Source of the DNA: G963668605 sp963668605
Lineage (GTDB): Bacteria > Acidobacteriota > Terriglobia > Bryobacterales > Bryobacteraceae
Reading direction: 5' to 3'
NCBI GenBank assembly: GCA_963668605.1
Contig: OY764903.1
Location: forward strand, 3,348,001-3,412,000
DNA length: 64,000 bases
Part shown: positions 41,976-50,901 of the stretch, in pieces
Position numbering within the stretch: position 1 is the first letter of the stretch
Layout: each line of letters starts with the position of its first letter
Notes under the pieces: model-generated
Databases searched by the model: none
What the model was told of the DNA's origin: nothing
The model's input: only the letters and a program-made list of their open reading frames with translations
Translations under genes and position numbers: made by a program

Positions 41976-44291
41976 ATGAAATTCTCGTACAACTGGATCA
42001 AAGAACTCGTTCCCGAACTCTCCGCCGCGCCGAAAGAACTCGAGCGGTTGATCACCATGAAAACCGCCGAGAGCGAAGGACTCGAAGAGACCGGAGCTCT
42101 GCTGGCCGGGGCGTGTCTCGCGCGCGTCGTCTCCGCCGAAGCGATCGAAGGCACGCACAACCAGACGGCATTGGTTGAGACCGAGCGCTATGGCACGAAG
42201 ACGGTCGTATGCGGCGCGCCCAATTGCCGCGCGGGTCTGGTCACGGTCTATGTGCCGCTCGGCAGAAAGACGATCAACGGCATCGAAAGCGACGGCATGC
42301 TCGCCAGCGGCGCGGAACTCGGAATCAACCGGGACCACCACGGCATAATCGAGATCAACGGCGCGTCCGAACGTGCACTGGCCGGTTGCGCGCCGGACAC
42401 GATCATCGAGATCGACAACAAGTCGCTGACGCACCGGCCGGATCTATGGGGCCATTTCGGAATGGCGCGCGAAGCCGCTGCCGTTGCGGGAGGCTCGCTC
42501 CAGGATCCGTGCGACTTCACTCTGCTGCCAACCGGGCCTGCGCCCGTTCAAATCGCCATCGAGGATCTCGACCTGTGCCCGCGTTACAGCGCTCTCGTGG
42601 TGGAGAATATCAAGATCGGCCCGTCGCCGCTCTGGCTGCAATACCGCCTCGAATCCATCGGGCTGAACCCGATCAGCAACGTGGTGGATGCGACGAACTT
42701 TGTCATGGCGGAACTGGCTCAGCCGATGCACGCCTTCGACGCGGACAAACTACAAGGCGACACCATCTTCATCCGCCCTGCCCGCGACGGAGAGACGCTC
42801 GTCGCGCTCGACGGCGAAACTTATACACTAAACCCCGCCAACCTCGTGATCGCCGATGCCGGCGGCCCGATCGCGCTGGCCGGCGTGATCGGTGGGCTGC
42901 ATAGCTCGATCACCGAATCCACGACGCGGATCGTGCTCGAGAGCGCGAACTTCCAGGCGGCGAATATTCGCAAGACCTCCACGCGGCTGAAGATCCGCAC
43001 CGACGCCTCGATGCGTTATGAAAAGGCCCAGGATCCGATCAACACCGTGCGCGGCCTCGCTCGCGCAGTAGCCCTGCTGCACGATGTCTCGCCCGGCATC
43101 CGCATCGCCGGCGGCGTGGTGGAGCAGAAGAAAGAGATCCCCGCGCCGGCGCCCATCACCCTGCCCATGGACTGGCTGCTGCGCAAACTCGGCTGTGTTG
43201 TCACGCAAGCTGAAGTTGTGCGCATTCTCACAGCGCTCGATTTCAGCGTGGCGGAGACTGCGCCCGGCGTGCTCTCGGTGCGCGTGCCGAGTTGGCGCGC
43301 AACCAAGGACGTCTCGATCAAAGAGGATCTCGTCGAAGAAGTCGGCCGCATGATCGGCTACGACAACATCGTACCGGCAGCGCCCTTGCTTCCCGTAACG
43401 ACGCCGCCGCCGAGTCCCGAGCGCCTCTTCCATCGCAGCGTGCGTGCGCTGGTGGCCGCGCAGGGCTTCAACGAAGTTTACAACTATTCATTTCTGAGTG
43501 AGGACGCGGTACGCGATTTCGACTGGACGCCGGAGCAGCACGTGCGCGTCGCCAACCCGATCTCGTCCGAGCAGGGCCTAATGCGCTTGAGCCTGCTGCC
43601 CGGCATCCGCAAGAACGTTCTCGACAACAGCAAGCATTCCGACGACTTTCGGCTGTTCGAAATCGGCCGCGAGATCCACAAGCGCCCAGAGGGACTGCCG
43701 GAGGAAATCACACACTTGGCCGCGGCGGTCTACTCCCGTAGCGGCGATGGCGAGGCCGGCGCACCTGGACTTTTCGAGTTGAAGCGCGTCGTCGAGTGCC
43801 TTATGCCGGGAGCGGAACTCGCGCCCGCAGCGGCGCGCCCGTTCGAGCATCCCGCGCGCGCGGCTGAAGTGCTCTGGCGCGGCGAGACGCTGGGCCGCCT
43901 GTTCGAGTTTCATCCCGCAATGGTCGAAGGGCGTTGCGCCGTGCTCGACATCGATCTCGACGCCATGCGGCGCATGCAGCCCGAGACCGCGAAGTACAAA
44001 CCGGTCCAGCGCTTCCCGTCCAGCTCGTTCGACCTCTCCGTAATCATTGGGCTGCGCGAGCATTTGGGCGGCATCGAGAAAATGTTGCGGGGCTTTGTGG
44101 GCGGCCCGCTTGAGTCGCTGGTCTTTCTGCGGCAATATATCGGCCCGCAGATTCCCGAAGGGAAGCAGAGCGTTTCGTTCCGCTTGACCGTGGCGGCGCC
44201 CGACCGCACGCTCTCGTCGGAAGAGGTGGGCACGATCCGTGCGCGCATCATCGACGGGATGCAGACAGCGGGTTATGAGCTGCGCGTCTAG
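41976..44291 (+). CDS. pheT: Phenylalanine-tRNA ligase beta subunit
   Basis: PheT is the beta subunit of PheRS, with tRNA-binding and editing roles. It has 771 residues; start MKFSYNWIKELVPELSAAPK. Domains in order: B1 and the tRNA-binding OB-fold (about 40-150), B3/B4 editing region with NVVDATNFVMAELAQPMHAF (about 230-245), B5 fold, catalytic-like core with ANPISSEQGLMRLSLLPGIR, and the C-terminal anticodon-binding B8 (FPSSSFDLSVIIGLREHLGG). It ends 28 bp from a group II intron on the other strand. Confidence 0.97.
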   Translation: MKFSYNWIKELVPELSAAPKELERLITMKTAESEGLEETGALLAGACLARVVSAEAIEGTHNQTALVETERYGTKTVVCGAPNCRAGLVTVYVPLGRKTINGIESDGMLASGAELGINRDHHGIIEINGASERALAGCAPDTIIEIDNKSLTHRPDLWGHFGMAREAAAVAGGSLQDPCDFTLLPTGPAPVQIAIEDLDLCPRYSALVVENIKIGPSPLWLQYRLESIGLNPISNVVDATNFVMAELAQPMHAFDADKLQGDTIFIRPARDGETLVALDGETYTLNPANLVIADAGGPIALAGVIGGLHSSITESTTRIVLESANFQAANIRKTSTRLKIRTDASMRYEKAQDPINTVRGLARAVALLHDVSPGIRIAGGVVEQKKEIPAPAPITLPMDWLLRKLGCVVTQAEVVRILTALDFSVAETAPGVLSVRVPSWRATKDVSIKEDLVEEVGRMIGYDNIVPAAPLLPVTTPPPSPERLFHRSVRALVAAQGFNEVYNYSFLSEDAVRDFDWTPEQHVRVANPISSEQGLMRLSLLPGIRKNVLDNSKHSDDFRLFEIGREIHKRPEGLPEEITHLAAAVYSRSGDGEAGAPGLFELKRVVECLMPGAELAPAAARPFEHPARAAEVLWRGETLGRLFEFHPAMVEGRCAVLDIDLDAMRRMQPETAKYKPVQRFPSSSFDLSVIIGLREHLGGIEKMLRGFVGGPLESLVFLRQYIGPQIPEGKQSVSFRLTVAAPDRTLSSEEVGTIRARIIDGMQTAGYELRV

Positions 44292-44360
44292 TACTAAGCA
44301 GGAAATTATCATATTTACATCGGGTGGAGTGACCGGGATTTCGCCCGGCCACCCTCCCAC

Positions 44361-44394
44361 ACCACCGGACGTGCGGTTTTCCGCATCCGGCGGT
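44361..44394 (-). ncRNA. Group II intron domain V
   Basis: Minus strand: a 34-nt helix, ACCGCCGG-AT-GCGG-AAAA-CCGC-ACGT-CCGGTGGT read in segments, with the GNRA-like AAAA tetraloop and the two-base bulge typical of domain V. The catalytic triad position reads CGC rather than AGC. It lies shortly after the maturase stop codon. Confidence 0.85.
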
Positions 44395-44409
44395 TGAACC
44401 AAAGGCGAT

Positions 44410-45660
44410 CTAACGAGCCTCAAGATCGGTTGGAAACAAGAAGCCGTATCTCCGCAGTTTCGCGTGGCTGATGGCGGTGTTGATTACAGGATGCACCGCC
44501 ATCGCCCATGCTCCGCGACTGCTGCCGACCACGCCTAAGTGCCGGTCCCGCGTGATGCCAAGCTGCCGTAACTTTCGCAGTCGTCCCCGCGTGTCGTGCC
44601 ATCGCAACCAGAAACACTTCCGAATGTGCCGTCGAACCCAGCTTTCCAGGTCGCGAATCCGGGTCCGTGCTTCGACCAGCCGGAAGTACCCCCACCAGCC
44701 ACGCACGTAGCGGTTCCAATCGTCACGCAGTTGTTTACTGCTGCGACTTCGCCGCGCATCCCAGAGTTCGCGAACCCGGTCCTTGAATCGTTCGACACTC
44801 TCCGGTGCTATTCCGATCCGCTTCTTGCAGTCCAGTCGAAAGCCCAGGAACTTACGTTCCCAAACCCTCCCCGTTCCGCTCTTGGCGGCATTCACCTTCA
44901 ACCGCAGATGCTTCTCGATCCAGCCCTGTATCGAAGCCAGCGTTCGCTCCGCCGCCGCTTGACTGCCTACGTAGATATTGCAGTCATCGGCATAGCGGCA
45001 GAAGCTGTGCTGCCTCCGCTCCAGTTCCTTATCGAGCGCGTCCAGGTAGATGTTGGCCAGCAATGGAGACAGCGGTCCGCCTTGCGGCGTTCCCTCCACG
45101 CTTTTCGTCACCACCCCGTTCACCATGCTTCCCCGCCGCAGGTATTTCCCAATCAGTTGCAACACCCGTTTGTCCCGGATCACTTCCGCGATCCGGCCTA
45201 TCAGGATGTCGTGATTGACGTGGTCGAAGAACTTGGCGATGTCTAGATCCACCACCCAGTCCTTCCCTCCCTGCGCATATTGCTGTGCGGCTCGCACGGC
45301 GTCCTGTGCGCTGCGCCCCGGCCGGAATCCGTAACTGTGCCCGCTGAATTGCGGATCGAAGACCGGTGTCAGCACTTGCAATAACAACTGCTGTATGAAC
45401 CGGTCCTGTACCGTCGGGATGCCCAGTGTCCGCGTGCCCCCGCTTGGCTTCGGTATCTCTACACGCCTCACGGGACTTGGAACGTAGGTCCCCTTCAGAA
45501 GTTTGTCTTTGAGGATCCACCAGTTCGCCTGAAGATGCGATTCCAGTTGCGCCGTCGTCATCCGATCGATACCCGCCGCTCCCCGGTTGCGTTTCACCGC
45601 CGCCAGCGCTTGCGCGTAGTTCTCGTCCCGTACGGCTGTTTCCATTAACGTCTCGTACAT
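44410..45660 (-). CDS. ltrA: Group II intron reverse transcriptase/maturase
   Basis: A 416-residue multifunctional protein that splices and mobilises its host intron. Reverse transcriptase blocks are clear: GGTRTLGIPTVQDRFIQQLL, SYGFRPGRSAQDAV, WVVDLDIAKFFDHVNHDIL, EGTPQGGPLSPLLANIYLDA and the active site YADD (about 223-226). A maturase X domain follows (DWNRYVRGWWGYFRL; RRHIRKCFWLRW). No HNH endonuclease is attached, normal for IIC introns. It ends just before domain V and appears full length, so the intron may be active. Confidence 0.95.
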   Translation of the reverse strand: MYETLMETAVRDENYAQALAAVKRNRGAAGIDRMTTAQLESHLQANWWILKDKLLKGTYVPSPVRRVEIPKPSGGTRTLGIPTVQDRFIQQLLLQVLTPVFDPQFSGHSYGFRPGRSAQDAVRAAQQYAQGGKDWVVDLDIAKFFDHVNHDILIGRIAEVIRDKRVLQLIGKYLRRGSMVNGVVTKSVEGTPQGGPLSPLLANIYLDALDKELERRQHSFCRYADDCNIYVGSQAAAERTLASIQGWIEKHLRLKVNAAKSGTGRVWERKFLGFRLDCKKRIGIAPESVERFKDRVRELWDARRSRSSKQLRDDWNRYVRGWWGYFRLVEARTRIRDLESWVRRHIRKCFWLRWHDTRGRLRKLRQLGITRDRHLGVVGSSRGAWAMAVHPVINTAISHAKLRRYGFLFPTDLEAR

Positions 45661-46194
45661 TGCTCTCCGTCGAGAGGTTCGCAGAGCTCCGGCATCGTCT
45701 CCTCGCGTTCAGACTTCCGCGGCTGCACCGCCTGATCCGAAAGCACTCCCGGGCTCTCGCCACCGTAGTTGTGACGTCCCGCGATTCGAGTTCGCTTATT
45801 GCGCCGGCCTCCAGTTCCTCCTCTAGCTCCAATGCATTGGTCCTTCGGCCCTTCGCTCCACCGTCATTACAACGGCTTCTTCGCTACTACGGCCTCTGCT
45901 GACTTCTCCTCCACTCTCATGCAAGAGATCTCCCCAGGTAAGGTGCAGAATCTGTCCCCTCGTGCCGACTGGCTGTACCTGATGCGTCTTGATGATCTTT
46001 GGGCTTCGCTGTTTGGCGCCAGCTTGCCGCCCGCACCCGGCCTCACTGCCAGTTCGTGTCCCTACGGTCGAGAGTTTGCTACGCGCTTCTTTCGGCTTCG
46101 CCTCGCGGCTACGCCTTGCGTTTCGCTACGGTTGCCTTCATCGGCTCCGATTGGCTCCTTTCATCCAATTAGATTCTGCCCATGCTGGGCACAC
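45661..46194 (-). ncRNA. Group II intron 5' RNA domains
   Basis: Between the intron 5' end and the maturase start lie about 530 bp with no credible protein-coding gene. They include the minus-strand stretch AAGTCAGCAGAGGCCGTAGT (plus-strand about 45890-45910), a phrase common in the RNA upstream of intron-encoded maturases. These are domains I-IV of the intron RNA; detailed folding was not attempted. Confidence 0.7.
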
Positions 46195-46289
46195 GCCTCC
46201 GGTCGCTACCGCTCCCGGCACCGTTGGATGCCGTTCCTGGTGGCGACGAGAAATGTTCAACAGTGCCGGGAGCGGTAGCGACCGGAGGC
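46195..46289. repeat. Palindromic repeat copy A (intron target)
   Basis: A 27-bp perfect inverted repeat: GCCTCCGGTCGCTACCGCTC plus CCGGCAC at 46195-46221 and its exact complement at 46263-46289 (GTGCCGGGAGCGGTAGCGAC plus CGGAGGC), with a 41-nt loop. The right arm continues into GGCGATTTCAGC, matching GCTGCGATTTCA in copies B and C near 57.6-57.9 kb. The intron starts at the base next to the left arm. Confidence 0.85.
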
Positions 46290-46345
46290 GGCGATTTCAG
46301 CATTGTTCGTCGATGCTACAATTCAAGTGACGGCGGAATTCGACG

Positions 46346-46909
<564 letters not shown>

Positions 46910-46911
46910 CC

Positions 46912-47580
46912 TTGCCGCACTTCGAACTGGATGGCCATCAGATCTACCGCGTGCCGGCTCTGCTGCGCCTGGAATGGTTGGAGCATGGCTTCGGTACGCG
47001 CCACACCGCCGCTTGGCCAGCACGGCAACGGCTCGCTTCCCTAAAACAAATTCATTCGGATCTGATTGTGACCGCCCATGCCCCCGGTGAGCGCTTCGCC
47101 GAAGGCGACGCGCTAATCACCAACCACGCGGGCCTGCTGGTAGGCGTGCGTACCGCCGACTGCGTGCCGGTGCTGTTGGTGGATGAGGCAAAGCGCGCTG
47201 TAGCCGCCGTTCATGCGGGCTGGCGCGGAACGCGGGCTGGGATCGCCTCCAAGACGGTTGCGCGCATGGGCGCGGAGTTCGGAACAGCGCCGAACGATCT
47301 GCTAGCCGCAATTGGTCCGTGCATCAATGTTTGCTGCTTTGAAGTCGGGCCGGAAGTGGCAGCGCAATTCAGAGAAGTCTTCCCGGAGCGAAAGGACCTC
47401 GACCGTAAGACGCATATTGACCTGGTGGAGGCCAACCGGCGCCAATTGCTTAGCGCTGGTCTGGCGCAGGAGCGCATTTTTACCGGGGCTCCGTGTACTT
47501 TTTGCAGCCCGGAGTTCCACTCTTTCCGCCGCGACGCTTCGGACGGAAGAATGTACAGCGCCGCCGGGATCCACGCTTAA
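46912..47580 (+). CDS. pgeF: Purine nucleoside phosphorylase-type YfiH/PgeF protein
   Basis: A 222-residue laccase-domain protein (YfiH/YlmD/PgeF). The zinc site residues are in AVAAVHAGWRGTRAGI (H at about 99), GPCINVCCFEVGPEV and the final CTFCSPEFHSFRRDASDGRM. The family removes purine nucleosides and edits peptidoglycan precursors (PgeF in E. coli). It starts at TTG 46912, 2 bp after nuoB; an internal methionine is less likely because the start LPHFELDGHQIYRVPALLRL has homologous beta strands. A strong terminator follows at 47596. Confidence 0.9.
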   Translation: MPHFELDGHQIYRVPALLRLEWLEHGFGTRHTAAWPARQRLASLKQIHSDLIVTAHAPGERFAEGDALITNHAGLLVGVRTADCVPVLLVDEAKRAVAAVHAGWRGTRAGIASKTVARMGAEFGTAPNDLLAAIGPCINVCCFEVGPEVAAQFREVFPERKDLDRKTHIDLVEANRRQLLSAGLAQERIFTGAPCTFCSPEFHSFRRDASDGRMYSAAGIHA

Positions 47581-47595
47581 GACATCAGAGACACG

Positions 47596-47624
47596 AAAGG
47601 CGCGAGTTGCTCGCTCGCGCCTTT
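47596..47624. terminator. Terminator between pgeF and dksA-like gene
   Basis: AAAGGCGCGAG (47596-47606) pairs perfectly with CTCGCGCCTTT (47614-47624) over a 7-nt loop. The A/T ends suit termination in both directions between two convergent genes. Confidence 0.75.
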
Positions 47625-47658
47625 GTGCACAGTTCAGAGCTGTGCTTCGAAGAACGAA

Positions 47659-48039
47659 TTACGCCGCCGCGATCAAGTCGAAGTTCTCTTCGCTCTCTTC
47701 GTCCTTGCTCCTGTCGACGATTTCTTGGCACGAAATGCAGTAGCCCGCCCACGGCACGGCGTTCAGGCGTTTGAGACTGATCTCTTCCTCGCAGTGCAGG
47801 CACGTCCCGTAGGTGCCGTCTTTCAAGCGCGCTAATGCGCCCACCACGTTACGGAAAAGAATCGATTCGCGGTCCAGATTGCGGATGGCGAGTTCGCGCT
47901 CGGCAGCATGCTGTACTTCGTCCAACGCGTCAGGGCTCTTTTCGATCACGATCCCTTCCCGGTTACGCAAGCCCAGTGCGAGTTCCGCATGCTTGGCTTC
48001 CAGTATTTGTTTAAATTTGTTGAGCTCTGTTTTCGTCAT
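47659..48039 (-). CDS. TraR/DksA-family zinc-finger protein
   Basis: A 126-residue protein of the DksA/TraR type. N-terminal coiled coil (about 1-65) and a C-terminal four-cysteine zinc finger: C80-x2-C83 (GTCLHCEEEIS) and C101-x2-C104 (YCISCQEIVD). DksA-like proteins bind in the secondary channel of RNA polymerase and modify promoter response, often with ppGpp. The acidic tip residues of DksA are not obvious, so it may be a DksA paralogue. It converges on pgeF. Confidence 0.85.
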   Translation of the reverse strand: MTKTELNKFKQILEAKHAELALGLRNREGIVIEKSPDALDEVQHAAERELAIRNLDRESILFRNVVGALARLKDGTYGTCLHCEEEISLKRLNAVPWAGYCISCQEIVDRSKDEESEENFDLIAAA

Positions 48040-48499
48040 TGCCAGTACTCCCTTCGTTCTTCTTGTTTCATCCGCACCCTGTTGTGGGCGGACTAAAATG
48101 TCGTTCCCTCTGCTGATTTGATAAGACGCACCAGGAAGCGTAAAGTTTCAATCAATTTTGCTGCAGCGCCAGAGCTGCGCCACCGGAGATCGGAAGGCAA
48201 AAATGGGCCGTGAACTTCAGCAGCGCCTATCATATCACAATTTCCAAGCAATTCCATGGCCATCGGTTGTTTGCCTCCTTCCTCGAGACAAGATCTCACT
48301 TTTTAGTAGCTTTTCCGCGTCGTGATTCTCATTGGACGTATGAATATCGGAAAAGTTCCGCAATTCCGATAGGGTTGTCTCGCCGCCGCGGAGCTTGCCT
48401 TCGCGCGGGATCGCAAGGTTGTCTGCGCGGTCCAGGCATCGGCTCAAACCGCACATAAAGACCTCGAAAAGATCACCAAGATATTGAAAAATTAATAAC
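48040..48499. other. 460-bp intergenic region, decayed sequence
   Basis: I see no intact gene. A plus-strand frame near 48395-48495 reads ELAFARDRKVVCAVQASAQ, then ends in a lysine-rich helix, like the C-terminus of some protein, but is closed upstream by a stop. It may be a gene remnant. The small minus-strand frame 48093-48299 is not supported. The promoter of the DksA-like gene should lie in the left part. Confidence 0.4.
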
Positions 48500-50362
48500 T
48501 TACCGAATTTCTACGAGGCTCACGGCAAGTCCAAAATCGCGCGGATCGCCGGCGATGCGGCTGCTCCGTTGCACTTCCAGCGCTACAATGATTTTGTCTG
48601 CGCCCAAGAGCTTCGCGGGTAGGCCGAATGTCAGCGAGACGGGTGCGCCGGCCTGATCGATCGCCGCAGTGCCAATTTCCTGCCCCCCCGCGGAGACACG
48701 GAGCGTCACGGGCCCCTGCGCGAGGCTCCCGGAAGGGCACGCTACCGAGAGGAAGAGCCGCTCCCTATGCGTTCTCGGCCCAGCCAGGGTCAGCGTGGCC
48801 CGCTTCGGCATCCAGCGGAACGTGGTTTCCGGCCCGTACCATTCCGGACCGAGAAATTTGCCATACGCGGCCAACCCGAGTTCGATACGCCGGGGGATCT
48901 CCGGGCTCCACTCGATCAGCGCCCGCTTCGTGACGCTGTCGGTAACGTTTTTCAGGGTCGCACCGCTGGCATCATAGACGACTGCGGCGCTGTTCTGAAT
49001 GACCTCGAAGGCAGCCTTCTGCGGCAGCACCGACGCGTCGACATCGCCGAGATCCGGATGCCGCTCAATACTCTTTTCGGAGCCCGGCGCGAGGAAGACC
49101 TGTTTGACGCCATACAGCCGGAACGGGTTGTCAAGCACGCCGAACCAGAACAGGTCGCTGCTCACGCCGGTCAACAGAATCGTCTTGTTCGGGTGCAAGC
49201 GGCGGGCTTCTGCTACGCCCAATACCAGCCGGCGCGCCGCATTGCTGTGCATCCGCCACCACGCGGTTTCCAACCGGATCAGCGGCCAGTTACCCGCCGC
49301 GAAGAGCAACGCCAGAATTGTCGCGGCTGCGCCATAAAACCTGCTGCGACTCCAGGCCGCATCGAGACCCAAAGCCATGAAGGCGGACAGGCCAGCGACC
49401 GGCGTTAACAGGTAGTACTCCGAGACATGCCCGCGCAACGGCAGAACCGGCGCGAGCACAATCAGGAACCACGCCAGAAAAAACAGCGGCAGCCAGCGCT
49501 TGCGCCAGAAGCACCACACCGCGAACCACAATAGCGCCGCGCTGAGCAGCGCCGTACCCGCCAGACCAAGCCAGTTCGGCAGAGCGACTACCGTGCTCGT
49601 ACGTCCGATGCCGAGCGCAAGTTGCCAATACTCGGCGAACGTCCGGAGTATTCCACTGTCGAAGTGCAGCGCATAGGTGCCAGTCGAGTTCTTGGGAATC
49701 ACGAGAAAATGCAGCGCCAGAAATGCCGCAGAGACGCCGAACATCGGGATTGTTTTGCGCAAGTGGCGCGGCGATCGAAGCAGCGCATAGCCCGCTGCCA
49801 GTGCCGGGTACACGACGTTCACTTCCAACGCGCCGAATCCCAACAGGAACGTTGCCCACTGGCACACCAGAAATCCGCGCCGCTCCGTTTCGAGAAACCG
49901 CACCCAGAAATAGAAGCTCAGCAGCAGAAAAAATGCGCACAGAATCTGGTTGTAGGCCGAGGCCCACGACATCGGTGTCACCAGCACCGCGTTCAGCGTC
50001 CACAGCAGCGGAGCGCAAAACGCCGCCAGGCGCGACCCAGAAACGCGCAGCAGGATGGCCATCAGCAGCGCAAGGTTGGCCACCTGTGTGGCCATCGCGC
50101 AGATATGAAACGGCAGCGCCTCAATGCCGAACAGACCGCTCAGCGAAAGGAAAAAGAGGCGTTCGCTGAGCGTTCGGATGGTGCCTTGCGCCATCGGCGC
50201 AAAGAGTGTAGCCAGCCACCCGCCCTCGTCATGGAGTAGCGCGCCAAGGCCGAGCCAAGCGAAATCGTCCTGTTGAAACCAGACATGCAGGCACGTCCAG
50301 TAGAGCGCCACGCAAAACAGCGGCGGCGCGAACCAGTAAGCGGCGCGCGCGGCGCGGTTCAT
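48500..50362 (-). CDS. GT-C-like polytopic membrane protein with C-terminal beta domain
   Basis: A 620-residue protein with about eleven membrane helices up to about residue 355 and a C-terminal soluble part. An early acidic loop (FQQDDFAWLGLG, about residue 30) sits where GT-C glycosyltransferases have their catalytic aspartates, so a lipid-linked sugar substrate is plausible. The last 120 residues (EWYGPETTFRWMPKRATLTL to the end) look like a beta-sandwich and resemble the neighbouring lipoprotein. Start ATG overlaps the lipoprotein TGA in ATGA, so translation is coupled. Function not established. Confidence 0.8.
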   Translation of the reverse strand: MNRAARAAYWFAPPLFCVALYWTCLHVWFQQDDFAWLGLGALLHDEGGWLATLFAPMAQGTIRTLSERLFFLSLSGLFGIEALPFHICAMATQVANLALLMAILLRVSGSRLAAFCAPLLWTLNAVLVTPMSWASAYNQILCAFFLLLSFYFWVRFLETERRGFLVCQWATFLLGFGALEVNVVYPALAAGYALLRSPRHLRKTIPMFGVSAAFLALHFLVIPKNSTGTYALHFDSGILRTFAEYWQLALGIGRTSTVVALPNWLGLAGTALLSAALLWFAVWCFWRKRWLPLFFLAWFLIVLAPVLPLRGHVSEYYLLTPVAGLSAFMALGLDAAWSRSRFYGAAATILALLFAAGNWPLIRLETAWWRMHSNAARRLVLGVAEARRLHPNKTILLTGVSSDLFWFGVLDNPFRLYGVKQVFLAPGSEKSIERHPDLGDVDASVLPQKAAFEVIQNSAAVVYDASGATLKNVTDSVTKRALIEWSPEIPRRIELGLAAYGKFLGPEWYGPETTFRWMPKRATLTLAGPRTHRERLFLSVACPSGSLAQGPVTLRVSAGGQEIGTAAIDQAGAPVSLTFGLPAKLLGADKIIVALEVQRSSRIAGDPRDFGLAVSLVEIR

Positions 50363-50901
50363 TTCGCTTCAAAGCCGACACTGGTGGCGACCACACCTAA
50401 CTCGCGCCTATCGACGGAGCCGGCTGGCAGGAACTTCGCGAGCGCGAACTCGACCGTCACGGCATCGCTCGTAAACGCGCTGGCCGGGACTTCTTTCGAA
50501 TACTCGTGGTCGCCCGTCTTGGTGAACGTCTCCGGCGGCAGCGCCACGCCGTTCACTTTCGCCGAGAGCGTCACTGACTTCAGCCGAGCGATCAATGGAT
50601 CGGGCGCGGAAAACTTCAACGTCAGCTTGGCGCCGTTCTGTGCAGCGCCGGCCGGGGCGCGCAGCGTGACCGAGAACTGGCCCATCGTCCAGCGCCACGA
50701 GTTGTGTTCCAGAGCGTGGAAGCCCCCGATCAACTGCGTGGACGTCTTCGGATCGGCAACGTGTACGACAGAGGAGAGCCCGGTAGATGGCTCTTCCGTC
50801 ATCTGCACCGCCACGTGCTTCTTCGGCTTGCAGCCGGAAAGCAGCATGCCGCCCACCACCAAAACACCCGCACAGATCGCTCCAGAAATTAGTTTTCGCA
50901 T
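50359..50901 (-). CDS. Lipoprotein with beta-rich domain
   Basis: A 180-residue lipoprotein: signal peptide with lipobox LLSGC (C24), then a beta-rich domain with GFHALEHNSWRWTMGQFSVT, VNGVALPPETFTKTGD and a terminal RRELGVVATSVGFEAK. The WRW motif and order of strands resemble the C-terminal domain of the next gene product. It starts inside the molybdopterin oxidoreductase gene (13-bp overlap), which suggests coupling. No family recognised. Confidence 0.8.
   Translation of the reverse strand: MRKLISGAICAGVLVVGGMLLSGCKPKKHVAVQMTEEPSTGLSSVVHVADPKTSTQLIGGFHALEHNSWRWTMGQFSVTLRAPAGAAQNGAKLTLKFSAPDPLIARLKSVTLSAKVNGVALPPETFTKTGDHEYSKEVPASAFTSDAVTVEFALAKFLPAGSVDRRELGVVATSVGFEAK

Larger units (their letters stand above)
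44319..46194 (-). mobile_element. Group II intron (IIC-like), complete
   Basis: On the minus strand the element starts GTGTGCCCAGCATGGGCA at 46194, matching the GUGYG 5' consensus and the usual stem after it. It contains an ORF for a reverse transcriptase/maturase, then a 34-nt domain V and a domain VI helix (GGGTGG/CCACCC and CCGGG/CCCGG). The 3' end at about 44319 is estimated from the short tail after domain VI. Domain V has CGC at positions 3-5, a feature of group IIC introns. The intron begins directly at the base of a 27-bp inverted repeat, as IIC introns insert next to hairpins. The boundary is certain to a few bases only. Confidence 0.85.

Noticed and set aside
45029..45832. 267-codon minus-strand frame overlapping the maturase
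   Set aside because: It reads another frame of the reverse transcriptase and intron RNA; no family features.
48093..48299. 68-codon minus-strand frame upstream of the DksA-like gene
   Set aside because: Random-looking composition with no recognisable motif; probably part of the promoter region.
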